Assembly (NCBI GenBank): GCA_964440605.1
Contig: CAYTSW010000021.1
Location: 1 to 29,222 of the forward strand
DNA from: CAYTSW01 sp964440605
GTDB lineage: Bacteria > Planctomycetota > Phycisphaerae > Phycisphaerales > UBA1924
Length of the DNA stretch: 29,222 nt
Reading direction: 5' to 3'
Shown: positions 1 to 6,616 of the stretch, piece after piece
How the letters are laid out: each line of letters opens with the position of its first letter
Position numbering within the stretch: the stretch's first letter is position 1
Program-made: the position numbers and the translations under genes
The notes under the pieces: model-generated
What the model saw: the letters and a program-made list of their open reading frames with translations, nothing else
Database searches by the model: none
What the model was told of the DNA's origin: nothing

Positions 1-259
1 AGATGCCCAGGGTGATGACGCTCACGACGTCGTACAGAAAGTTGTCGTGCACGACGACGTCGTCGTAGCCATAGCGATGGTCGGTCTCGATGGTGGGCTG
101 ATCGCCGAGACCCCAGAACATCGAGTGGAGGGTTTGGGACTCGTAGTCGTTGCGGACAGGGTCCTCGTGTTCGGAGTACACGCGGTACTCTGCGCAGCCG
201 CACGCCGCGAGGGCAATCGCGCTGGCGCACGCGGGAGCGGCAACTCGTCTGGCACGCAT
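1..259 (-). CDS. Bor-like lipoprotein, C-terminus cut by window edge
   Basis: The start is an ATG with a good Shine-Dalgarno sequence (GAGAGGAG, seven bases upstream). About 86 residues are visible and the frame is open to the window edge. The N-terminus (MRARRVAAPACASAIALAAC) is a lipoprotein signal with lipobox LAAC, so the mature protein should begin at Cys20 and sit in a membrane. The visible end, FLYDVVSVITLGI, and an earlier FWGLGDQ stretch resemble the Bor family of small outer-membrane lipoproteins, whose members carry a similar FITLGIYTP segment near the C-terminus. The family call rests on this short resemblance only; the lipoprotein call is firmer. It stands alone behind its own promoter-like sequence, downstream of the pseudouridine synthase gene on the same strand. 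Confidence 0.6.
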   Translation of the reverse strand, partial: MRARRVAAPACASAIALAACGCAEYRVYSEHEDPVRNDYESQTLHSMFWGLGDQPTIETDHRYGYDDVVVHDNFLYDVVSVITLGI

Positions 260-310
260 CTTCGTTCTCCTCTCCACGACGGTGCCGGCCAAGAGGCCGG
301 AACCACTTCC

Positions 311-340
311 AAAGTACTCGAAGTTGTCGCTGAGATCCAA
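311..340 (-). promoter_or_regulatory. Possible promoter of the Bor-like lipoprotein gene
   Basis: On the minus strand there is TTGGAT, an 18-base spacer and TACTTT, about 50 bases upstream of the lipoprotein ATG. The presumed leader then contains a perfect hairpin at 285-300 (CCGGCC-TCTT-GGCCGG) just before the ribosome binding site. Both boxes are imperfect, so this is only a candidate. Confidence 0.3.
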
Positions 341-362
341 TAAAAGCTCCGCTGCCGCCCCG

Positions 363-1148
363 TTAGAAGGGACACGGCGCAGCAAAGGTGAGCCAGCCAC
401 TCCCTCGGGGCTCCCAGAAGGCGAGCGTGTGGGCGTGAAGCATCAAGCGGGGTGCCCGGAGGCCTTCGTAGAGCGCGTCGCCGAGGATGGGTCGGGCGAG
501 CCCGCCGGGGAGCGTGGGGGCAAGCGGTTCGCGGTCGCGGCGTTTGCGGGTCTGTTCGATGATGGTCGGTCGCCAGCCGGGCGGGCGGTCGACGTGGGCG
601 GGCCAGGCGCAGTGGACGCGGAGCTGGTGGGTGCGGCCCGTGAGGGGGCGAAAGGCGACGCGCGTGACGGCGTGACGCTGGCCTTCGATGGTGAGAGATT
701 CGTTCGCGAGGACGCGGTACAGCGTGCGCGCGGAGCGGCCGGCGTCGAAGTCCACCTTCTGACGCGGGCGACGATCCCAGTCGACGATGAGCGGCAGATC
801 GATCGCGGCTTCGCGCGGCTGGGCGTCGTCGTCCTCGGGCCAGTGGCCGGCGACGAGGGCCGTGTACGACTTGCCGACGCGGCGCTTCATGAACTGCGAG
901 GACAGGCGCCGGTGGGTGTCGCGCTCGAGGGCGATGACCATGAGGCCGCTGGTCTCGCGGTCCAGGCGGTGGACCATGAGCGGGCCGCTGGCGTCGGGCC
1001 AGTGGTGAGTGATGCGGGATTGGACGGAATCGTGCTTGCCGGGGTCGGTGTCGGAGCCGCGGGCGGGGACGGAGCGCAGCCCGGCGGGCTTGTCGATCAC
1101 GGCGAAGCCCTCGCCTTCGTGGATGACATGAAGCGATGCGGTCGTCAC
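363..1148 (-). CDS. RluA-family pseudouridine synthase
   Basis: A 261-residue enzyme expected to isomerise uridine to pseudouridine in structured RNA (rRNA or tRNA) in the cytoplasm. The RluA/RsuA motifs are present: HRLDRETSG at residues 60-68, with Asp63 as the catalytic nucleophile; an N-terminal VIDKPAGL strand typical of the fold; GRTHQLRVH near residue 190; and GDALYEG towards the end. There is no S4 RNA-binding domain, so it resembles the short RluA/TruC-type enzymes. A roughly 30-residue basic insertion (around RPPGWRPTIIEQTRKRRDRE) separates the last two motifs. The start is a GTG that overlaps the stop of the upstream Nudix gene as GTGA, which argues for translational coupling; the open frame runs further upstream but would overlap the Nudix gene. 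The RNA target cannot be told from sequence. Confidence 0.85.
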   Translation of the reverse strand: MTTASLHVIHEGEGFAVIDKPAGLRSVPARGSDTDPGKHDSVQSRITHHWPDASGPLMVHRLDRETSGLMVIALERDTHRRLSSQFMKRRVGKSYTALVAGHWPEDDDAQPREAAIDLPLIVDWDRRPRQKVDFDAGRSARTLYRVLANESLTIEGQRHAVTRVAFRPLTGRTHQLRVHCAWPAHVDRPPGWRPTIIEQTRKRRDREPLAPTLPGGLARPILGDALYEGLRAPRLMLHAHTLAFWEPRGSGWLTFAAPCPF

Positions 1149-1663
1149 GCCTGGAGGATCGCGGCGTGGTCGTGCTCGTCCATCCAACGCAGCAGCGCGG
1201 TGACGAGGCGGACGTTGGCGGGGAGGAAGACGTCCCACGGGAGCCCATCGATGCGGACCCAACGGTGGTCGGCAACGGCGTGGTGCTGCGGCTGCTGAGC
1301 CGGGTGAATGAGCGTGCAGAGGACCGGATGCAGGCGGACGTGGGCGTGCTCGTAACGGTGCTCCACGGGCGCGAGCGCGGCGGCGGGTTGCACGTCGAGC
1401 CCCAGCTCCTCGCGGACCTCGCGGGCGGCGGCATCGGTCGCGGCCTCGCCAGGCTCCACTTTTCCTCCAGGGAACTCCCAATATCCCCCGTACACGGTGT
1501 CCAGCAGCCGGTGGGTAATCAGGATCTCGTACCGATCAGACACCGACCCACCGCCTGTGGGCCCCCCAAAGAGGACGGAACGGAGGCAGAGGGCGATCGC
1601 AGCATCGACCTTGGGGGGCTGAGAGGGCATGCTGGCGTCAGTTTTTCTAAATACCTTATTCAT
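1145..1663 (-). CDS. Nudix hydrolase, MutT-like
   Basis: A small cytoplasmic hydrolase of nucleoside diphosphate-linked compounds, most like MutT-type NTP pyrophosphatases that remove oxidised nucleotides (substrate inferred). The Nudix box is complete: GGKVEPGE, then seven residues, then REVREELGL, fitting GX5EX7REUXEEXGU. It is preceded by GGYWEFPGG, the usual MutT run-in, and followed by a WVRIDGLPWDVFLPAN segment typical of the C-terminal half. The start is uncertain: ATG at 1663 is used here, but a GTG lies two codons upstream (1669) and an in-frame ATG at 1630 would begin just before the conserved domain; none has a strong ribosome binding site. Its stop overlaps the start of the pseudouridine synthase gene (GTGA), so the two are probably co-expressed. 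Confidence 0.85.
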   Translation of the reverse strand: MNKVFRKTDASMPSQPPKVDAAIALCLRSVLFGGPTGGGSVSDRYEILITHRLLDTVYGGYWEFPGGKVEPGEAATDAAAREVREELGLDVQPAAALAPVEHRYEHAHVRLHPVLCTLIHPAQQPQHHAVADHRWVRIDGLPWDVFLPANVRLVTALLRWMDEHDHAAILQA

Positions 1664-1704
1664 AGACACTTACGTGATTCTTTGTCGGGGCGCAGGCCGT
1701 CGCG

Positions 1705-1732
1705 TTGACGACCCGGTGGCCCTGCGTACGCT
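1705..1732 (+). promoter_or_regulatory. Promoter-like element ahead of candidate small RNA
   Basis: TTGACG (1705-1710), a 16-base spacer and TACGCT (1727-1732). The spacing equals that of other promoter-like sites in this window (9108-9135, 24005-24032, 28132-28159). It points into a gene-free stretch that ends in a strong terminator on the same strand. Confidence 0.4.
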
Positions 1733-1738
1733 ACGGTA

Positions 1739-1900
1739 CTCCGCGGGCGTGAGCCTCTCGCTCGCGTGCCAAGGCAAGACACAAGCCGTGGCGATGATCG
1801 CGGCTTGAAGTGGAACACCAGCAGGCTTCTTCGCGGCAGCAATGCCGTGGCACACGTCGCCGGTCGGGGATCGGAGCCCTCGACCGGCGGCTTCTTTTTT
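1739..1900 (+). ncRNA. Candidate structured small RNA, about 160 nt
   Basis: No coding frame is convincing between the Nudix gene and the gene ending at 1983, both on the minus strand, yet the plus strand holds a run of hairpins between a promoter-like site and an intrinsic terminator. Hairpin 1: GCGTGAGC (1747-1754) pairs with 1760-1767, with two G-U pairs. Hairpin 2: CAAGCCG (1782-1788) pairs perfectly with CGGCTTG (1801-1807). Hairpin 3: CGGCA-GCAA-TGCCG (1834-1847), a GNRA tetraloop, extended by two outer pairs. The terminator stem follows at 1858-1889. The sequence matches none of SRP RNA, tmRNA, RNase P RNA or the cobalamin riboswitch as far as I can recall their conserved cores; the identity is unknown. 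The nearest downstream gene on the plus strand is more than 4 kb away, so a riboswitch role is unlikely. Confidence 0.45.
1858..1900 (+). terminator. Strong rho-independent terminator
   Basis: CGCCGGTCG (1858-1866) pairs perfectly with CGACCGGCG (1881-1889) around a 14-base loop, followed within a few bases by a T-rich run ending in six T (1895-1900). It is oriented to stop plus-strand transcription, opposite to both neighbouring genes. Confidence 0.75.
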
Positions 1901-1982
1901 GTCCTGCGCATGCATGCAACGCGCGGTGAACGTGCGCGAATGCGCTTTGAACTGCGGCGAACGCGCGGCGAAGCGCGCGGCA

Positions 1983-3062
1983 TCACGCATCAAAACGCAC
2001 GATGCGCGGGATCGAAGCGTCGGCGTGCGCATCAACGAGCGCGCGCAGACGCGCCGCGTCGATGAAGCCGTCCTCAAGAGGCACGCGCGCAAACGGCGCG
2101 TCGTCATCGTCGTCGGGTCGCGGCGGCGCGATGTTCTCCAGCCACAGCGCCCGCACAAGGGGCGCGAGTGCTTCGCAGTTGCGGTTGGTGTGTTCCTCCC
2201 ACTGATCGAGCATGTCGCGCTCGAGCAGCGCGAGCGGATCGAGCACGAGGCCGATGTTGGGGCGCTCATGCTGCGTGAACATGGTGCGCGTGCGCTGGGC
2301 GTCGCAGAGGACGTGGCGCGCGTGGGGACGGATGGAGATCGTCCAGCCGCGATCCTGCGCGATGGTGGAGAGGCGATCGAGCGCGGTGTGGAGCTCTTCG
2401 AGGCCGGCGGGCATCCAGGTGCTCGGGTCGCGCGCGAAGAGATCGTCTTCCGAGCGCGAGCCCGACCACGCGATGAGGCGTCTGCCCGGTGCCTCATCGG
2501 GCAGAGCGTCGAGATCGGACAGCAGGTTGCCCGTCCAGACGCCGGCCCAGACCTCGTTGTGCGCGTCGACCACCTTGAGATCGGCGGCGTTGGTGTGGAT
2601 GACCCGCAGTTCAGGCAGGGGCGTTGCTCGAATGGTGGGTTGATCGCGGAGCGTCGCGCGGATGCGCTTGGTCATGCGGGCCTTGCTGCCGCCGATGGTT
2701 CGGTGTTGGTGTTCGACGGCGTCGATGGCCCGATGCAGGCGCCCGCAGGCGTCGCGGTGGATGTTGGCCTCGTCGATGCGCTGGGCGAAGGCACGGAGGT
2801 GATGCTCGGCGGGCATCCGTGTGAGCGTGATGAGGCCGGGCTCGCTGGCGGCGGCGCGGACGAGGCGGCGTGCGATGACGCCTTCGATGCCGAAGCGCTT
2901 CGCCAGACCGTGGGCGGTGCGGTCGTTGCGGGAAAGGCAGGCGAGGATGTCGCGCAGCGCGGCGTGGAGTTCAACCCCGACGGTGTCGAGCTGCTGCGCG
3001 TGTTGAGGGTCCAGTGGTGTGTCGTCGCCCGGTGTGGATGGAGCGGGTGGAGGGGGGCTCAA
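1983..3062 (-). CDS. HTH-like plus TIM-barrel (xylose isomerase-like) protein
   Basis: A 359-residue protein without a confident name. Residues 1-20 are proline-rich. Residues 28-71 look helical and include LAKRFGIEGVIARRLVRAA, which reads like a helix-turn-helix. Residues 150-310 resemble the sugar-phosphate isomerase/epimerase TIM barrel: ISIRPHARHVL (242-252) matches the strand that usually reads LALEPH...HVL, and PNIGLVLDP (268-276) keeps its Asp. The metal-binding Glu expected before PH is Arg245, so isomerase activity is doubtful and a ligand-sensing role is possible (inference). An acidic DDDDD run lies near residue 320. The start is a TTG overlapping the stop of the upstream B12/GTPase gene (TTGA), implying translational coupling. 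The HTH reading is by eye and tentative; the barrel is more secure. Confidence 0.65.
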   Translation of the reverse strand: MSPPPPAPSTPGDDTPLDPQHAQQLDTVGVELHAALRDILACLSRNDRTAHGLAKRFGIEGVIARRLVRAAASEPGLITLTRMPAEHHLRAFAQRIDEANIHRDACGRLHRAIDAVEHQHRTIGGSKARMTKRIRATLRDQPTIRATPLPELRVIHTNAADLKVVDAHNEVWAGVWTGNLLSDLDALPDEAPGRRLIAWSGSRSEDDLFARDPSTWMPAGLEELHTALDRLSTIAQDRGWTISIRPHARHVLCDAQRTRTMFTQHERPNIGLVLDPLALLERDMLDQWEEHTNRNCEALAPLVRALWLENIAPPRPDDDDDAPFARVPLEDGFIDAARLRALVDAHADASIPRIVRFDA

Positions 3063-4243
3063 GCCGTGGCGTCCATGAGTGCGTCGTAGAGCTCGGGGAT
3101 GCCCGTGCTGTGGGTGGCGACGGTTTCGATGACGGGTCGTTTCCCGGCGATGTCGCGCAGGTCGCGCATGAGTTCGTTCTGGCCGTGGTGGTCGGCCTTG
3201 TTGCAGACGAAGAGGTCGGCGATCTCGAGGATGCCGGCCTTGTCCATCTGAACGGCGTCGCCCATGCCGGGGACGAGGACGACGGCGGTGACGTCCACGT
3301 GTTCGCGGATGCGGACTTCGTTCTGCCCGGCGCCGACGGTTTCGACGAAGAGGGTGTCGAAGGGCTGCATCTCGGGCGCAGGCGGGCAGCCGCCGACGAG
3401 TTGAATGATCTCGTCGAGTGCGTGGTAGTCCTCCCCGGCGATGGCGAGCGAGCGGTAGTAGACCGCTTCTTCGAGGCGGTTGAAGTCGACGCGGAGGCGG
3501 TCGCCCAGCAGCGCGCCGCGGGTGATGGGGCTCTGCGGGTCGAAGGCGACGACCGCGACGCGGCCGTCGGAACGCTTGGGCTTGTCGCCCGCGTTGTCTT
3601 CAGCGCGCCGGGCGTGCTCGCCGGCGAGAGCGGCGACGAGCGTGCTCTTGCCCGCGCCGGGGGAGCCGGTGATGCCGACGACGCGCTTGGGCCGCGCCAT
3701 CTTCGCATCCGTGCGCACGTCGCCCGAGTGGTGGGCGATCGAGAGATCGCGCGCGAGCTGCGCGGTGGGGTGATCGCTGAGCGCTGCTTCGCGGGGCTCC
3801 ACTTCGCGCCGGACGGCTTCAACGATCTCGAGCAGGCCCGTGCCGGTGGTAAAGCACTCCTTGACGCCGCTGGCCTTGAGCTCGGGCAGGTCCTTCTCGG
3901 GCAGGATGCCGCCCATGTGGACGGGGATGTCAGGCCGCCCCACGTCTTTGAGGCCCTGGACGAGACGCGGGCCGAGGACGAGGTGCGAGTTGGACATCAT
4001 GCTGGCGGCGATGACGTCGACGTCTTCGTCGCGTGCGGAGATCGCCAGCGAGCGCGGGGTCTGCCAGAGGCCGGAGTAGATGACGTGGACGCCCGAGTCG
4101 CGCAGGGCACGGGCGATGACCTTGACGCCGCGGTCGTGCCCGTCGAGGCCCATCTTGCCCAGAAGCACGCGGGGCCGGTGCGGCAGGTCGTCGCAGCGGT
4201 CCCTGCGTTCGAACTCGGTCGTGGCGGTGTTGAGGGTGGTCAT
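3059..4243 (-). CDS. B12-binding domain fused to MeaB-type GTPase
   Basis: A 394-residue two-domain protein. Residues 24-150 form a methylmalonyl-CoA mutase-type cobalamin-binding domain: DGHDRG at 34-39 carries the His that coordinates cobalt, SMMSNSH follows at 81-87 and GGILPEKDL at 111-119. Residues 186-394 form a MeaB/ArgK-type G-protein: P-loop GSPGAGKS (193-200), a FVETVGAGQNE segment and a NKAD specificity motif. MeaB proteins protect and reload acyl-CoA mutases. The order matches the first two parts of IcmF (fused isobutyryl-CoA mutase), but no mutase domain follows; the catalytic subunit must be encoded elsewhere, if present. ATG 4243 is chosen; a TTG at 4270 would add nine residues. 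It is coupled to the downstream TIM-barrel gene by a TTGA overlap, suggesting that the two proteins act together. Confidence 0.85.
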   Translation of the reverse strand: MTTLNTATTEFERRDRCDDLPHRPRVLLGKMGLDGHDRGVKVIARALRDSGVHVIYSGLWQTPRSLAISARDEDVDVIAASMMSNSHLVLGPRLVQGLKDVGRPDIPVHMGGILPEKDLPELKASGVKECFTTGTGLLEIVEAVRREVEPREAALSDHPTAQLARDLSIAHHSGDVRTDAKMARPKRVVGITGSPGAGKSTLVAALAGEHARRAEDNAGDKPKRSDGRVAVVAFDPQSPITRGALLGDRLRVDFNRLEEAVYYRSLAIAGEDYHALDEIIQLVGGCPPAPEMQPFDTLFVETVGAGQNEVRIREHVDVTAVVLVPGMGDAVQMDKAGILEIADLFVCNKADHHGQNELMRDLRDIAGKRPVIETVATHSTGIPELYDALMDATA

Positions 4244-4343
4244 GGAGCGATGGTACGGGTTGATGGGCAATCGAGGGAGAGGGGTACACGGAGCAACGGA
4301 GGGGAACGGAGCGCACAGAGAGAGAGATGTGGTCTGGCGTGCG

Positions 4344-4362
4344 CACGTGCGGGACGCCCGTG
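4344..4362 (-). repeat. Palindromic dispersed repeat, copy 1
   Basis: On the minus strand this reads CACGGGCG-TCC-CGCACGTG: an 8-base inverted repeat with a 3-base loop and one mismatch. It lies 21 bases beyond the MFS stop codon. The other copies are at 5779-5797 and 22158-22176. The flanking GGCGG is shared with copy 3. Next to it (4271-4330) is a stretch rich in GAGAG and ACGGAG. Confidence 0.7.
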
Positions 4363-4383
4363 CCGCCGTTCACCGCGATGCCG

Positions 4384-5781
4384 TTATTCGCGAAGCAGTT
4401 CGGCTTGTTCGGCGCGAGCGGAGCCTCGGCGTTCTCGGACGGGGGCGAGCAGCGCGGCGCCGAGGACGAAGAAGCCCGCGAGGACGATGAGCGAGGGGAC
4501 GGAGCCGAGCAGGGTGCGGACGGCGCCGAAGAGGAGCACGCCGACCATGCCGGCGAGTTTGTAGGTGAGCCCCCAGAGGCCGAAGAACTCTCCCGTGCGG
4601 TGGGCGGGTGTGAAGAGCCCGACCGCGGCGCGGGTGGCGGTGCCGATGCCGCCGAGCCCGATGCCCACGCCGACGGCGCAGATCCAGACGGGCCAGGTGA
4701 TGGGCGGTTCGTCGAGCGGCGCGCGGGCGGCGTTGATGGCGACGAGCGTCGCGACGCCGAGCGTGGTGACGAGCCAGACGAGCACGTAGAAGATGATGGT
4801 GTTGAGATACCCCAGGCGGTTCTGGATGCGGCCGGAGACGACGGCGCCGAGCCCCGCGGTGATGGTGATGAGCAGGAGGAAGAGGAACTGGGCGGCCTGC
4901 TCGAACTGGAAGTCTTCCGTGATGATGATGCCGGCAAAGAAAATGACCGTCTGGACGCCGAAGGCGTAGACGAAGAAGGCGGCGAGGAGGCGCAGCAGAT
5001 CGGGGTAGGAGCGCGCGTGGGCGACCGACGCACGGATGCGCACGAAGGCGATCTTGAGAGCGGTGGCGTCCTTGAGGCGGCCGTCGGGCTCCGCGCGTTC
5101 GGGCAGGCCGACGATGGTGGGGATGACCATGATCGCAAACCAGAGGCCAGCGACGATGAGCAGGGGGCGTTGCTCGGCGGGTTCGTCGATGCCGAAGGCG
5201 ATGGAAGCGAGGGCCATGAGGGCGAGCAGAACAAGGGCGCCGATGTAGCCCATGGTCCAGCCGATGGCGCTGACCCGTCCCATGGTCTTGCGCGAGCTGA
5301 CCTCGGGCAGAAAGGAGGCGAGGAAGTTCTCGCCCAGGTTGAAGGCGATGTTGGCGGGGATGTATAGCGCGTAGGCGATCAGCAGCGGGACGAGGATGTT
5401 GTTCTTCGAGCCCGCGGGAAGGAAGCCCAGCGCGATGGTGAAGGCGACGCAGACGGCCGCCGAGGCGACGAGAAAGCGTTTCTTCATCGCCGCAGCGTCG
5501 GCCCAGGCGCCGAGGATGGGCCCCGAGACGACGACGACCAGCATGCTGAGGGAGACGGCGAGCGACCAATAGAAGTCGCCTGCCTCATGGCCGTCGAGCA
5601 CGACGAGCTTCAGGAAGGGCCCGAAGAGAAGGGTGTTGACGAGGAGGGTGAAGGATTGGTTGGCGAGGTCGAACATGCCCCACGAGAAGACCTCGCGCGG
5701 GTTGGGCAGCCCCCGGAATGGCGGCAGTTTGCTCAGCACACGCGCTGCCGCAACTGCTGTTTGTGCGATGGATGGTGGCAC
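4384..5781 (-). CDS. MFS transporter, UMF1/Atg22-like
   Basis: An inner-membrane protein of about 465 residues with roughly twelve hydrophobic segments. The opening block (WGMFDLANQSFTLLVNTLLF) is characteristic of the UMF1/Atg22-like branch of the major facilitator superfamily, where WxxYDxANS-type motifs are usual. Further family-like features are GPILGAWADAAAMKKR after the second segment and FGLWGLTYKLAGMVG in the late part. The substrate is unknown; members are often annotated as vacuolar or amino-acid effluxers, which should not be carried over. The start is uncertain: the GTG at 5781 lies inside a copy of the palindromic repeat and has no ribosome binding site; a GTG at 5739 is an alternative. 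Copies of the same palindrome sit at both ends of the gene, in opposite orientation. Confidence 0.85.
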   Translation of the reverse strand: MPPSIAQTAVAAARVLSKLPPFRGLPNPREVFSWGMFDLANQSFTLLVNTLLFGPFLKLVVLDGHEAGDFYWSLAVSLSMLVVVVSGPILGAWADAAAMKKRFLVASAAVCVAFTIALGFLPAGSKNNILVPLLIAYALYIPANIAFNLGENFLASFLPEVSSRKTMGRVSAIGWTMGYIGALVLLALMALASIAFGIDEPAEQRPLLIVAGLWFAIMVIPTIVGLPERAEPDGRLKDATALKIAFVRIRASVAHARSYPDLLRLLAAFFVYAFGVQTVIFFAGIIITEDFQFEQAAQFLFLLLITITAGLGAVVSGRIQNRLGYLNTIIFYVLVWLVTTLGVATLVAINAARAPLDEPPITWPVWICAVGVGIGLGGIGTATRAAVGLFTPAHRTGEFFGLWGLTYKLAGMVGVLLFGAVRTLLGSVPSLIVLAGFFVLGAALLAPVRERRGSARAEQAELLRE

Positions 5782-5797
5782 GGGCGTCTCGCCCGTG
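5779..5797 (+). repeat. Palindromic dispersed repeat, copy 2
   Basis: CACGGGCG-TCT-CGCCCGTG, a perfect 8-base inverted repeat with a 3-base loop, in the 33-base gap between the MFS and hydrolase genes; it overlaps the chosen MFS GTG start. It is preceded by GGTGG, matching the GGCGG before copies 1 and 3. Confidence 0.75.
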
Positions 5798-5814
5798 TGG
5801 GCGCGGCCATGCGA

Positions 5815-6483
5815 TCAGTCTCCACGGACGAAGGGGTTGTTGGCTTTCTCATCGCCGATGGCGGTGTGCGGGCCGTGGCCGGGCAGGGCGAGGGTGTCGT
5901 CGGGGAGGGCGTAGAGGTGCTGTTTGATGGTGGAAAAGAGCTGGTCGCCGTTGGAGGAGGGGAAGTCGTGCCGCCCGACGGAGCCTTTGAAGAGGGCGTC
6001 GCCGACGAGGGCGACGCGGTGGTCATCCGAATAGAGGGCGATGCTGCCCGGGGAGTGGCCCGGGACGTGAAGGACGCGCCACGGGCAACCGACGAGCTCG
6101 AGCGTGTCATCGTGCGTAAGCAGGCGGTCGGCGGGGGTGGACTGGATGGGTGAGCCGTAGTCCGCGGACATGTTGACCTTGGCGTCGGTGAGCCAGTTCG
6201 CCTCATCGTCGTGGATCATGGTGGGGGCGTCGGGGAAGGTTTCGCGCAGTTCGTTGATGCCGGCGATGTGATCGATGTGGGCGTGGGTGAGGACGATGGC
6301 CTGGACGTCGAGCGATTCCTCGCGGATGAAGTCGATCATGACTTCGGGTCCGAAGCTGGCGTCGACGATGACGCACGCGGGGTTGGGCGGCGTGTGGAGG
6401 ATGTAGCAGTTGGTGAGGAAGGGGCCGAGCTCGAAGCGTTCGATGGTCAGGCCGGAATCGAGGGCGAGTGAGGCGTGTGTCAT
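5815..6483 (-). CDS. Metallo-beta-lactamase fold hydrolase, glyoxalase II-like (YcbL type)
   Basis: A 222-residue cytoplasmic metal hydrolase. Zinc-binding motifs are in order: THAHIDH (HxHxDH at 67-72), VPGHSPGS around 146, GDALFKGSVGRHDFP around 168 and LPGHGPHTAIGDEKANNPF near the end. The last two are typical of the short YcbL branch related to hydroxyacylglutathione hydrolase, which splits S-acyl thiol conjugates such as S-lactoylglutathione; the natural thiol in this organism is unknown. The start is the ATG at 6483, immediately before the FELGPFLTNCYIL opening strand; no strong ribosome binding site is seen and the open frame continues upstream as non-conserved, basic sequence. It is transcribed away from the cupin gene and may be read through into the MFS gene. 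Confidence 0.85.
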   Translation of the reverse strand: MTHASLALDSGLTIERFELGPFLTNCYILHTPPNPACVIVDASFGPEVMIDFIREESLDVQAIVLTHAHIDHIAGINELRETFPDAPTMIHDDEANWLTDAKVNMSADYGSPIQSTPADRLLTHDDTLELVGCPWRVLHVPGHSPGSIALYSDDHRVALVGDALFKGSVGRHDFPSSNGDQLFSTIKQHLYALPDDTLALPGHGPHTAIGDEKANNPFVRGD

Positions 6484-6546
6484 GGGGCCATGGTACCGGC
6501 GTGGCGCGCGTGCTCGTGGAGCTGAGGTGCCGAGCCGGGCGGGGGG

Positions 6547-6565
6547 ACGCGATGTAGAATCGCGT
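6547..6565. promoter_or_regulatory. Operator-like palindrome between divergent genes
   Basis: ACGCGAT-GTAGA-ATCGCGT is a perfect 7-base inverted repeat with a 5-base centre. It lies in the 133-base divergent gap, about 50 bases before the cupin ATG. A TAGAAT hexamer at 6555-6560, a possible -10 box for the cupin gene, overlaps the centre; no -35 box is visible. A regulator site is an inference. Confidence 0.3.
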
Positions 6566-6616
6566 GGATGCGCGTCGTGCGCGCTTCGGGGTGGTGCGGC
6601 GAGGAAGGAGCCAGCG

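Noticed and set aside
1705..1900. Cobalamin riboswitch related to the nearby B12-binding gene
   Set aside because: The element is on the opposite strand from the B12 gene and downstream of it, and the conserved B12-box sequence was not seen.
1842..5367. Long plus-strand open frames opposite the TIM-barrel, B12/GTPase and MFS genes
   Set aside because: Val/Gly/Asp/Glu-rich antisense frames without ribosome binding sites or recognisable domains.
4384..5781. MFS gene as part of a composite transposon
   Set aside because: The flanking palindromes are only 19 bases long and no transposase or target duplication was seen; a REP-like repeat is the simpler reading.
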